From contig NZ_BMUY01000023.1 of NCBI RefSeq assembly GCF_014650435.1, positions 1 to 64,000 on the forward strand: a DNA stretch of 64,000 bases. Reading direction: 5' to 3'. This document shows positions 50,834 to 58,391 of this stretch, one piece after another. The notes under the pieces are model-generated. The model was not told the DNA's origin. It ran no database searches and saw only the letters and a list, made by a program, of their open reading frames with translations. Within the stretch, counting starts at the first letter, position 1, and each line of letters opens with the position of its first letter. Both the position numbers and the translations under genes were made by a program. Origin of the DNA: Streptomyces tendae (GTDB lineage Bacteria; Actinomycetota; Actinomycetes; Streptomycetales; Streptomycetaceae).

Positions 50834-51907
50834 ATGAACGACGGCACCACGCGCACGGACGAAGGCACGGAGCCGACGCGAGCGGCCCGCACGCCGCTGG
50901 GCGACTCCGGTCTGTCGGTGCGGCCGGTCGGTCTCGGCCTCATGGGGATGTCGCAGTTCTACGGAGAGGCCGACCCCGACGCCTCGGTCGCCACGATCCG
51001 CGACGCGATCGACCTCGGCGTGGAGCTCTTCGACACCTCGGACTACTACGGGGCCAGCAGCGCCACCCCGGGCCGCCCGGTCGCGGGCTTCGGGCACAAC
51101 GAGGAGCTGCTGGGCTGGGCCCTGCGGGGCCGCAGGGACCGGGCTGTGGTGGCGACCAAGTTCTCCGCCCGCCCGACCCCGGAGGGCCGCAGCTACTTCG
51201 ACGGACGCCCCGAGTACGTGAAGGAGGCCTGTGAGGCCAGCCTCCGGCGCCTGGGCACCGACCGGATCGACCTGTACTACTACCACCGGCTGGACCCGGA
51301 CGTCCCGGTCGAGGACACCGTCGGCGCCATGGCGGAACTCGTCGCCGAAGGCAAGGTCAGGGCCCTCGGCCTGAGCGAGGTCACCCCGGAGATCCTGCGC
51401 CGCGCCCACGCGGTCCACCCCATCGCCGCCCTCCAGAGCGAGTACTCACTCTGGGAGCGGGGCGTCGAGGCCGAGGTGCTGCCGGCGTGCCGCCGCCTGG
51501 GCGTCACCCTGGTGCCCTACAGCCCCCTGGGTCGCGGCATGCTCACCGGCGCTTTCCGCGGCACCGGCGAGTTCGGGCCCGACGACTTCCGGTCCACGCT
51601 GCCCAAGTTCCAGGGCGAGAACTTCGCGCACAACCGGCGCCTGGTCGACACGCTCGAGGAGTTCGCCGCAGCCGCCGGCCACACCGCCGGCCAGATCGCC
51701 CTCGCCTGGCTGCTGGCCCGGCACCACGACATCGTGCCGATCCCCGGCTCCCGCCGCCCGGCCTACGTCCGCGCCAACCTCGCGGCCACCTCGGTCCGCC
51801 TCAGCGCCGACGACGTGGCCCACCTGGACGCCCTGTTCGACACCGCACACATCAAGGGCGGCCGGTACGGGGCCCTCAACGTCCTGCCGCGCGACACCGA
51901 GGAGTGA
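50834..51907 (+). CDS. aldo/keto reductase
   Basis: Encodes 357 aa, a (beta/alpha)8 AKR of the potassium-channel-beta/YhdN-like type. Key residues: Asp and Tyr in ELFDTSDYYG, Lys in VVATKFS, His in DLYYYHRLDP and the NADPH site ending in SRRPAYVRANLAA. Reduces carbonyls with NADPH; substrate unknown. A GAGAGGTG precedes the ATG. It heads a run of AKR, SDR and SDR on the same strand with short gaps, presumably one operon for carbonyl detoxification. Confidence 0.9.
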   Translation: MNDGTTRTDEGTEPTRAARTPLGDSGLSVRPVGLGLMGMSQFYGEADPDASVATIRDAIDLGVELFDTSDYYGASSATPGRPVAGFGHNEELLGWALRGRRDRAVVATKFSARPTPEGRSYFDGRPEYVKEACEASLRRLGTDRIDLYYYHRLDPDVPVEDTVGAMAELVAEGKVRALGLSEVTPEILRRAHAVHPIAALQSEYSLWERGVEAEVLPACRRLGVTLVPYSPLGRGMLTGAFRGTGEFGPDDFRSTLPKFQGENFAHNRRLVDTLEEFAAAAGHTAGQIALAWLLARHHDIVPIPGSRRPAYVRANLAATSVRLSADDVAHLDALFDTAHIKGGRYGALNVLPRDTEE

Positions 51908-51969
51908 CGACGCCGGACACCACCGGGCGCCCCGGCACCCGAAACCACCCACCACAAGGAGCACCACAG

Positions 51970-52722
51970 ATGAACTACGACGACCAGTTCGCCGGCAAGA
52001 CCGCCTTCGTCACCGGCGCGGGCAGCGGCATCGGCTCCGACATTGCCCGGCTGCTCGCTGCCCGCGGGGCGAACGTCGCGCTCGTGAGCCGACAGGAGGA
52101 ACCCCTGCGGCAACTCGCCGCCGAGATAAGCGAAACGGGCGGCAAGACCCTCGTCCTGCCCACCGACGTCAGCGACCCCCGCGCCGTCGAGTACGCCGTC
52201 ACCGAGACCGTCCGCCACTTCGGCGCCCTGCACCTGGCCGTGAACAACGCCGGTACCTCCGGCGTCGTGCACGACGTGCCCGGCCTCCCCGAGGACGAGT
52301 GGGACAAGACCCTCGGGATCAACCTCTCCGGCGTCTTCTACGGCATGAAGTACCAGGTTCCGGCGATCCTGGAGGCCGGTGGCGGCGCCGTCGTCAACGT
52401 CTCCAGCGTCTTCGCCGACCGGGGTATGCCCACCCGCGCCGCCTACAGCGCCAGCAAGCACGGCCTGCGCGGACTGACCCGCTCGGCCGCCGCCGAGTGG
52501 GCCCGGCACGGCGTCCGGATCAACGAACTCCAGCCCGGCGTCATCCCGGTCCCCCGCCAGCAGGGCAACCCCGAGGAGGTCGCGAAGATCGCCGAGCGCA
52601 TCCCGGCCCGCCGCCTCGGCACCGGCACAGAGGTCGCCAAGGCCGTCGCCTTCCTGCTCTCCGACGAGGCTTCCTACGTGACCGGCGCCCACCTCGCGGT
52701 CGACGGCGGATTCCTCATCTGA
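51970..52722 (+). CDS. short-chain dehydrogenase/reductase (SDR), FabG-like
   Basis: Encodes 250 aa, classical SDR: TGAGSGIG near residue 16, NNAG, NVSSVF and YSASKHGLRGL (YxxxK), ending FLLSDEASYVTGAHLAVDGGFLI, which is the FabG/glucose-dehydrogenase-like C-terminus. AAGGAG lies 10 nt before the ATG, 62 bp after the AKR. Different subgroup from the other three SDRs in the window. Confidence 0.92.
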   Translation: MNYDDQFAGKTAFVTGAGSGIGSDIARLLAARGANVALVSRQEEPLRQLAAEISETGGKTLVLPTDVSDPRAVEYAVTETVRHFGALHLAVNNAGTSGVVHDVPGLPEDEWDKTLGINLSGVFYGMKYQVPAILEAGGGAVVNVSSVFADRGMPTRAAYSASKHGLRGLTRSAAAEWARHGVRINELQPGVIPVPRQQGNPEEVAKIAERIPARRLGTGTEVAKAVAFLLSDEASYVTGAHLAVDGGFLI

Positions 52723-52791
52723 CCCGCCCCGTTCTCCACACCCCTATCCCTACGCAACACCCCACCCCCGAATAGAAGCAGAGGCACCACC

Positions 52792-53610
52792 ATGAGCAAG
52801 ACCTGGCTGATCACCGGCAGCTCCCGCGGTCTGGGCCGCACCCTCGCCGAGCACGTTCTGGAAGCGGGCCACAACCTGGTCGCCACCGCCCGGCGCACCG
52901 AGTCCCTCACCGACCTCGCCGACAAGTACGGCGACCGCGTCCGTCTCGTCTCCCTGGACGTCACCGACCCCGCCGCCGCACGACGGGCCGTCGACGCCGC
53001 CGTCGAGACGTTCGGAAGCCTGGACGTCCTGGTGAACAACGCCGGATACGCCGACATGGCCGCGATCGAGGATGCCACCGAGGCCGACTTCCGCGCCCAG
53101 GTCGAGGCGAACCTCTTCGGTGTCGTCAACGTCACCCGGGCCGCGCTGCCGGTCCTGCGCGAGCAGGGCGCCGGGCACATCATCCAGGTGTCCTCCGTCG
53201 GCGGACGCGTGGGCGGCCCCGGCCTCGGCGCCTACCAGACCGCGAAGTGGGCGGTCGGCGGCTTCTCCGAGGTCCTCGCCAAAGAAGTGGCCCACCTCGG
53301 GATCAAGGTGACCGTGGCCGAGCCCGGTGCGATGCGCACCAACTGGGCCGGCTCCTCCATGAGCACGCCGCCGGTCAGCGAGCCGTACAAGCAGGTCATC
53401 GAGCCCGCCATCGCCCGTCAGCGTGAGAACGACGGCAAGCAGAGCGGCGACCCGGCCCGGGTGTCGCAGATCCTCCTGGACATCACGGAGGTCGAGGAGC
53501 CGCCGCTGCGCCTCCTGCTCGGCAAGGACGCGGTGGCCGTCGGCCAGTACGTCGCCGAGACCCTCGCCGCCTCGGACGCCAAGTGGCGCCACGTCAGCGA
53601 GTCCGTGTGA
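52792..53610 (+). CDS. short-chain dehydrogenase/reductase (SDR)
   Basis: Encodes 272 aa, classical SDR with TGSSRGLG, NNAG, QVSSVGG and YQTAKWAVGGF. Paralogous to the SDR at 47135 along nearly its full length. Located 69 bp after the FabG-like SDR. A perfect 15-bp terminator stem follows 9 nt after its stop, so the operon ends here and the TetR has its own promoter. Confidence 0.9.
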   Translation: MSKTWLITGSSRGLGRTLAEHVLEAGHNLVATARRTESLTDLADKYGDRVRLVSLDVTDPAAARRAVDAAVETFGSLDVLVNNAGYADMAAIEDATEADFRAQVEANLFGVVNVTRAALPVLREQGAGHIIQVSSVGGRVGGPGLGAYQTAKWAVGGFSEVLAKEVAHLGIKVTVAEPGAMRTNWAGSSMSTPPVSEPYKQVIEPAIARQRENDGKQSGDPARVSQILLDITEVEEPPLRLLLGKDAVAVGQYVAETLAASDAKWRHVSESV

Positions 53611-53619
53611 CCCTCCAGC

Positions 53620-53653
53620 CCGGCCACCTCGCGGTCCGCCGCGAGGTGGCCGG
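53620..53653 (+). terminator. terminator hairpin after AKR/SDR operon
   Basis: CCGGCCACCTCGCGG-TCCG-CCGCGAGGTGGCCGG, a perfect 15-bp stem with a tetraloop. Confidence 0.8.
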
Positions 53654-53725
53654 TACTGTGGCCGGACCCGACCCGGGTACGGGCGGCGGGACGAGCGCCC
53701 CGGGAAAGCGACTGGAACAGCAGCG

Positions 53726-54400
53726 ATGACAGAAGACCGGCCGATCGAGTTCCAGCGGGCACGCAGCGCCGAACAGCGCCAGGCTCGCAAGGACGCCATC
53801 CTCAAGGCCGCGGCGGGGCTCCTGACCGAGATGCCGGTGAGTGACATCAGCCTCCGGGAGCTGAGCCGGCGGGTCGGGCTGTCGAAGACCAACGTCGTGC
53901 GCTACTTCGAGACCAGGGAAGCGGTCTTCTTCGAACTGCTCAACCGCACCTTCGAGCAGTGGCTCGAAGAACTGTCCGGCGAACTGGCGGCCGCCGCACC
54001 AGCCTCGCCCGACGCGGTGGCCGACGTACTGGCCCGCTCCCTGGCCCGCCGGCCGCTGCTGTGCGAGCTGCTCAGCTCCCTGGGCACCGAACTCGAACGC
54101 AACATCTCCGCCGAGTCGGCGCGCGCCTTCAAGCTCGACCACAGCGGCCTTCAGAGCAGGCTCGCGGACCTGCTGAGGCAGTACGCGAGCGCGCTCACGG
54201 AGCCCGCGGCCCGGGAACTCGTCAGCTTGACGATCATCGTCGCGGCCGGGCTCTGGCCCTTCGCCAACCCCTCCCCGCAGGTGGTCGAGGCCCTGGAGGA
54301 CCCGCGGCTCGCCCACACCCGGGTCGACTTCGCCGAACGGCTCGGCCGCGCCCTGCGGGTCGCCGTCACGGGACTGCTGAACCTCGACCCGCTCCCCTGA
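53726..54400 (+). CDS. TetR family transcriptional regulator
   Basis: Encodes 224 aa. HTH at about residues 20-66 (RKDAILKAAAGLLTEMPVSDISLRELSRRVGLSKTNVVRYFETREAVFFELL). The C-terminal domain resembles the TetR_C of actinobacterial regulators of oxidoreductase operons. It sits immediately downstream of the AKR-SDR-SDR run but after a terminator, so it is probably transcribed separately and may control that run through the 14-bp inverted repeat at 50720. Converges with the lectin gene. Confidence 0.85.
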   Translation: MTEDRPIEFQRARSAEQRQARKDAILKAAAGLLTEMPVSDISLRELSRRVGLSKTNVVRYFETREAVFFELLNRTFEQWLEELSGELAAAAPASPDAVADVLARSLARRPLLCELLSSLGTELERNISAESARAFKLDHSGLQSRLADLLRQYASALTEPAARELVSLTIIVAAGLWPFANPSPQVVEALEDPRLAHTRVDFAERLGRALRVAVTGLLNLDPLP

Positions 54401-54408
54401 CCGGCCCT

Positions 54409-54439
54409 CCTGACCCGGCGGACCCGCCGTCGGGTCAGG
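54409..54439. terminator. bidirectional terminator overlapping lectin stop
   Basis: CCTGACCC plus GGCGG pairs with CCGCC plus GGGTCAGG, a 13-bp stem with one 3-nt bulge. It lies between converging genes and its right arm contains the lectin stop codon (TCA in plus). Confidence 0.65.
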
Positions 54440-55604
54440 ACGTCGACCACTTCTGGTTGTCATGGCCGTTGCAGGACCACAGCTGGATTCTCGTGCCGTT
54501 GGACGTCCCCTCGTCCCTCACGTCCGCGCACTTGTTGGCCAGGCTGCTGACCACGTCATGACGGAAGTTGAGCGAGATCCGCTGCGCCGCGCTGCCGTCG
54601 CACGTGCCCATACGGAGGTCCGTCCCGTCATCGGTCGAGCCGCCCGCAAGTTGCACGCACAGGCCCAGCGCGCGCATCGTCCCGTCCGACGGGAACGTCC
54701 AGTGCTGCGAGGCGGCGCCCGAGCAGTCCTGGATCATCAGCGCCGCACCCGGCGTCGCACTGCTGCCGACGATGTCGATGCAGCGCTGTGACGCGTGGCT
54801 GAACACACCCACACCTGGCACCGACTTCGGCTCGGCCGGCTCGGCCGGCGCCTCCTCCCCGTCGGCGACCGGGGTGGTGGCCTGCCCGCCGGGTGCCGCG
54901 GACGCCCGGTCCGACGCCCCGGTGCTGGACGAGGCGGGCGGGGAGGGCTTCGCCGAGCCCTTGGCTTTCTTGGCGTCCTGGTCCCGCATGCCGGCGGAAG
55001 CGCTCGCCGACGGCTCCACCGACCGGCTGAGTCCCTCGACGTCGCCGGGGCCGTAGCCGCCGGAGCCAACGACCACCGACCCTCCTCCGTCGTGCTTGCC
55101 GGCGTCGTCCTGGCCGCTCAGGGCGAGGGTCAGCACCACGGCACCCGCGGCCAGCAGCCCCACGACACCCACCACGCCCAGCGCCCCGCGAAGCCCCTCG
55201 CGCCCGGACTTGTCGCGGCGGCGCCTGAAGAAGCTCGTGATCCCGCCCTTCGCGGAGCCGCCCGCCGGGCCGCCCTCGCCCGCACCGTCGCCCCTGACCT
55301 CGCCCGGCGCGCCGGACCTCTGCCTGCCGGCCGCCGGGGTCGACGTCCCGCGGGACTCCCCGGCGGCCGCACGTGGGCTGAGTGACGAGAACTGAGTGAG
55401 CCGGGGCAGCGAGGCGTCCCGGCCGGCCTCCTCGGTCGGCCGTACCCTGCCTGCCGGAGCAGATATGCGGGTCTCGTCCGCCGTGGTCTCGTCCCGGTCG
55501 GGCACCAGGGCCGAGGTGGCCTTCTTCGCACCGACCTGCTTTCCGCTGCCCCGCACACGTTTGGGGAGCTCTCCGTCCGGCCGGGGGGTGTGTGGGGAGG
55601 ACAT
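54435..55604 (-). CDS. membrane-anchored ricin-type beta-trefoil lectin protein
   Basis: Encodes 389 aa. A ~130-residue charged, low-complexity cytoplasmic region, one membrane helix (LGVVGVVGLLAAGAVVLTLAL, about 133-153), a Ser/Pro/Ala-rich linker, then a C-terminal ricin-type beta-trefoil (about 265-389). The three QxW-type repeats are QHWTF, QRISL and QKWSTS, with paired cysteines around each. It probably binds a carbohydrate, with the lectin domain outside. GGAAGGA precedes the ATG at 55604. It is divergent from the small exported protein. Confidence 0.85.
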   Translation of the reverse strand: MSSPHTPRPDGELPKRVRGSGKQVGAKKATSALVPDRDETTADETRISAPAGRVRPTEEAGRDASLPRLTQFSSLSPRAAAGESRGTSTPAAGRQRSGAPGEVRGDGAGEGGPAGGSAKGGITSFFRRRRDKSGREGLRGALGVVGVVGLLAAGAVVLTLALSGQDDAGKHDGGGSVVVGSGGYGPGDVEGLSRSVEPSASASAGMRDQDAKKAKGSAKPSPPASSSTGASDRASAAPGGQATTPVADGEEAPAEPAEPKSVPGVGVFSHASQRCIDIVGSSATPGAALMIQDCSGAASQHWTFPSDGTMRALGLCVQLAGGSTDDGTDLRMGTCDGSAAQRISLNFRHDVVSSLANKCADVRDEGTSNGTRIQLWSCNGHDNQKWSTS

Positions 55605-55819
55605 GCGTTCCTTCCGAACAGGGCGCCGGGCATGGGCGGACGAACGACAAGAGGCCGATGACTCGTAAAGTATGTGTGCGGAGACGCCAGCGGCATACAA
55701 GTGCGGCCGGCGCGCAGTTTACCATCGGCATGTGTACCTACCGAGAACATGTGCAGGCACACAGGGGTGTGCGGCCCGACGCAGGTTTCTCAGCCGCACG
55801 AACAGGGAGGGCACTGCCG

Positions 55820-56281
55820 ATGAGGTCTTCGCGCCGTACGACAGTCCTGTGGTGCGGGGTGGCCGCCCTGGCCGCCTTCGCGGGATGCTGGTGGGCCGCC
55901 CGGGACAGTGGGACGGCGACCGGTCCCGACCGCGTCAGCGCAGGCCGCGAGTGCCGGTCGCAACTGCCGCGCGGCATTGAACTGTCCTGCGGCATCTACG
56001 GCTTCGGTGATCTGAGGTACCTCTGCCCCGCCGGGGTCGACGACGAGGACCGGTGTGCCCGTACCTCATGGGTGACCGTCCGCAACACCGGCCGCTCCAC
56101 GGTTTACGTGGGCTGCACGGCGGGCCCGCGCCAGGGTGTGCGCGAGGAGGACCCACGTCGGGCGCTGGAGCCGGGAGGCGAGGCGACCCTGAGCCCCGGG
56201 CGCGGACGTTTCCTCTTCGACATCGCCCTGAGTGGCACGGACGGCGGGCCCAGCCGCCTGGAGGTGGTCCGGGTCGGGTGA
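55820..56281 (+). CDS. small exported protein of unknown function
   Basis: Encodes 153 aa. Positively charged start MRSSRRTT, hydrophobic helix LWCGVAALAAFAGCWWA with a possible lipobox at AFAGC, and four or five cysteines in the mature part (RECRSQ, ELSCGIYG, YLCPAGV, DRCARTS, VGCTAG). The rest is a beta-rich domain of unrecognised family. GGGAGG precedes the ATG. It converges with the SAM methyltransferase gene. Several CATGTG half-sites lie in its upstream region (55726-55755). Confidence 0.7.
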   Translation: MRSSRRTTVLWCGVAALAAFAGCWWAARDSGTATGPDRVSAGRECRSQLPRGIELSCGIYGFGDLRYLCPAGVDDEDRCARTSWVTVRNTGRSTVYVGCTAGPRQGVREEDPRRALEPGGEATLSPGRGRFLFDIALSGTDGGPSRLEVVRVG

Positions 56282-56284
56282 CGC

Positions 56285-57349
56285 TCAGCAGTCGGGCTTG
56301 CGCATGAGGACGAGCTTGCCCAGAGCGCTGTCGGTGACCCGGGCGTCCCGGAATCCCGCGGCGTGCCCCTCGGCGGCGAGCTCTTCGGCGGACAGGCCGA
56401 AGGGGATGTGCCGCTGCGTGAAGAAGAGCCGGTCGAGCCCGGCCCGGAGGGTGGGCTCGTCCTGCGTGCTCCCCGGCGGGAAGAGCTCCTGCACGAGCAG
56501 CAGACCGTCCGGACGCAATGCCCGGAAGATCACGGTGAGGGTGTCCGCCCGGACGTCCTCGGAGAAGAACGGCTGAGCCCAGAAACAGGCGGAGAAGGCC
56601 GACTCGTCGCTCAGCGCGCGGGCATCCGTGGTCCGGATGTCCACGCGGTCGGCGACACCGGCGGCCTCGGTGCGACGACGGCACTCCGCGGCAACCTCGG
56701 GGACGGATTCGACACCGACGGCCCGGAGCCCCTCGAAGAGAGTGAGTCCCGTGATCAGGGCCCCACCGACGCCGGTTCCCACGTCGAGCAGTGGGCCGCC
56801 GGACTCCAGCCGCGCCCGGAACTCCGGTAGCGCCTCGTACAGCATTCCGATCAACTGCCGGGCGGCAGGCGTCGGCCGCAGCCCCCAGTCGCGGGCGAGC
56901 ACCAGCGCCTGAGCACCCTCGATTCCAGCTCCCGGCTCCTGGTCCGTCGGCCGCACCGCCCGCGCCACCTGGCTCCGCGCCAGCTCCACGGCGTCGAGCA
57001 CGACCGTCATCTCGACCCCGGCGGCCCCGGCCACCAGAGCGTCGAACTCCGGGCTGAGCCGGAAGGAATCCCCGCTGCTGCTGCCGTCGCCGGGCCGGAC
57101 CACGTTGGCCGAGGAGAGCACCGCCAGGACCTCGGAGACCTGCTTCACCGAAGTGCCGTGGGCGGCGGCCAGCTCGGCGGCGGTGGTCTCGCCGCGCAGC
57201 TGCTTCAGCCACCCCGCACGATGGGTCGCCCGGACCAGTTCGATGAGTTCCAGTCCCTCGGCCCAGCTCCGCACCGCCGAGCGGGCCGCCATCGCGGCCT
57301 GGACGCTTTCCATCCGTTGGTCGTGTTCACCGTTGACGTTCACTGTCAC
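56285..57349 (-). CDS. SAM-dependent methyltransferase (O-MT-like, wHTH dimerisation domain)
   Basis: Encodes about 354 aa. The N-terminal helical and winged-helix part (ELVRATHRAGWLKQLRGETTAAELAAAHGTSVKQVSEVLAVLSSANVV) resembles the dimerisation domain of plant-type O-methyltransferases. The SAM site is LLDVGTGVGGALI (near 185) and the acidic loop VGVESVPE follows. The substrate is unknown. GTG at 57349, GTG at 57343 or ATG at 57313 may be used; GAGGGTGAC lies close to the first two. The stop is 4 nt from that of the converging small exported gene. Confidence 0.8.
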   Translation of the reverse strand: MTVNVNGEHDQRMESVQAAMAARSAVRSWAEGLELIELVRATHRAGWLKQLRGETTAAELAAAHGTSVKQVSEVLAVLSSANVVRPGDGSSSGDSFRLSPEFDALVAGAAGVEMTVVLDAVELARSQVARAVRPTDQEPGAGIEGAQALVLARDWGLRPTPAARQLIGMLYEALPEFRARLESGGPLLDVGTGVGGALITGLTLFEGLRAVGVESVPEVAAECRRRTEAAGVADRVDIRTTDARALSDESAFSACFWAQPFFSEDVRADTLTVIFRALRPDGLLLVQELFPPGSTQDEPTLRAGLDRLFFTQRHIPFGLSAEELAAEGHAAGFRDARVTDSALGKLVLMRKPDC

Positions 57350-57388
57350 CCTCGCTCTCTCGCTGATGTTCCCGGCGGACCCCGCGGC

Positions 57389-58101
57389 TCAGGCGACCCC
57401 GTCGGTGTGCCCGTCACGCGCGGAAGGCACCGGCTGCCCGGCGGTGGCGGTAATGCCGCGTATCCCGGCCAGCAGCGACGTGATCGCCGCCGTGATCTCC
57501 TCCGTGGCCTGCCGCCACACCTGCGGACCCGGTTCCAGGTGGAAGCGGGACAGGTCCACCAGCGGTCCGGCGACGACGTGGTGCGTCCTGCGCGGCAGGA
57601 TCCGGCCCATCCTTCCGTACGACGGAAGCAGCAGGTTGACGCCCCACTGGGCCACCTGGCACCCGGTCTTCCGCGCGACCCGCGCGACTCTGGTTCTGCC
57701 GGACATGGGTCACATCCCGGGATCGCGGGTCAGGGTGCCCTCCGGGTAGAAGACCACGCCCCCACCCGCCCGGACCACCCCGGCCGCCGCGTCCAGGGCC
57801 TCCGCCGCGGCCGCCCCGCCGTGCGTGGCGGGGATGTGCTTCATGCGCGCATCAGCCGCCCGAACGCCCCTTTGAACAGGCCCGACTTGGCAAAGAAGCG
57901 CGGCGGGTGCCCAGCGGCGTACTGGAAGTACCCGTAGGCCACCGGGTCGAGTTAGGAGTTGTGGTTGACCGCCGCGACGAACCCGCCCTCGGCGGGGAAG
58001 TGGTGCGCCCCCGACCGCTGCCGTCTGAACAGCAGCAGCACGAGCGGGCGCGCGATCGCGGCCGCCGTCCGATAGGTGATCCTGATCCTTCGACCCGACA
58101 T
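57389..58101 (-). pseudogene. plsC: degraded PlsC-type 1-acylglycerol-3-phosphate acyltransferase
   Basis: The reading order is normal for PlsC, but the frame is broken: MSGRRIRITYRTAAAIARPLVLLLF...AVNHNS then TAA at 57952-57954 (expected Tyr) interrupts the HxxxxD catalytic motif NHNS[Y]LD. After LMRA near 57843 a 1-nt deletion shifts to the frame of MKHIPATHGG and FYPEGTLTRDPGM. At 57710-57712 a TGA replaces Trp. The final segment GRTRVARVARKTGC-QVAQWGVNLLLPSYGR continues in another frame to 57389. Two nonsense codons plus indels mean no functional product. An ACATATGTGT site covers its start codon. Confidence 0.85.
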
Positions 58102-58107
58102 ATGTGT
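58098..58107. promoter_or_regulatory. ACATATGTGT palindromic site at the plsC pseudogene start
   Basis: Variant of the CACATGTG family that includes the ATG of the plsC remnant. Conservation of the site is unexplained by a working gene. Confidence 0.35.
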
Positions 58108-58204
58108 CCCAGCGAGAGTCAGTGCTCTGTACCGGACGGCAGGGCTCCGGCGGGCGTTTGAGAACATCTTTGTACACCACCCGCCGGAAGCGCTCCGGGC
58201 GGGC

Positions 58205-58241
58205 GTCACCGGGCAGCCGTTCCTCAGGGCTGCCCGGTGAC
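58205..58241 (-). terminator. terminator hairpin after LAL gene
   Basis: GTCACCGGGCAGCC / GGCTGCCCGGTGAC, a perfect 14-bp stem with a 9-nt loop, about 150 nt beyond the stop of the minus-strand LAL gene. The rest of the 290-bp gap holds no gene that I can see. Confidence 0.7.
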
Positions 58242-58391
58242 ACCTGCCGCGGCCTGCGCGTCCCTTCGCGGGCCGCGGCCCCGACCCATATTCCCCGGCC
58301 CGAACACGCGACGCGATGGGGCGGGCCATACGGTTCCGTCCGGGCCTTCGTGGGGCAAACCCCACGGACGGTGCGACGGCGCCGTACGGCA

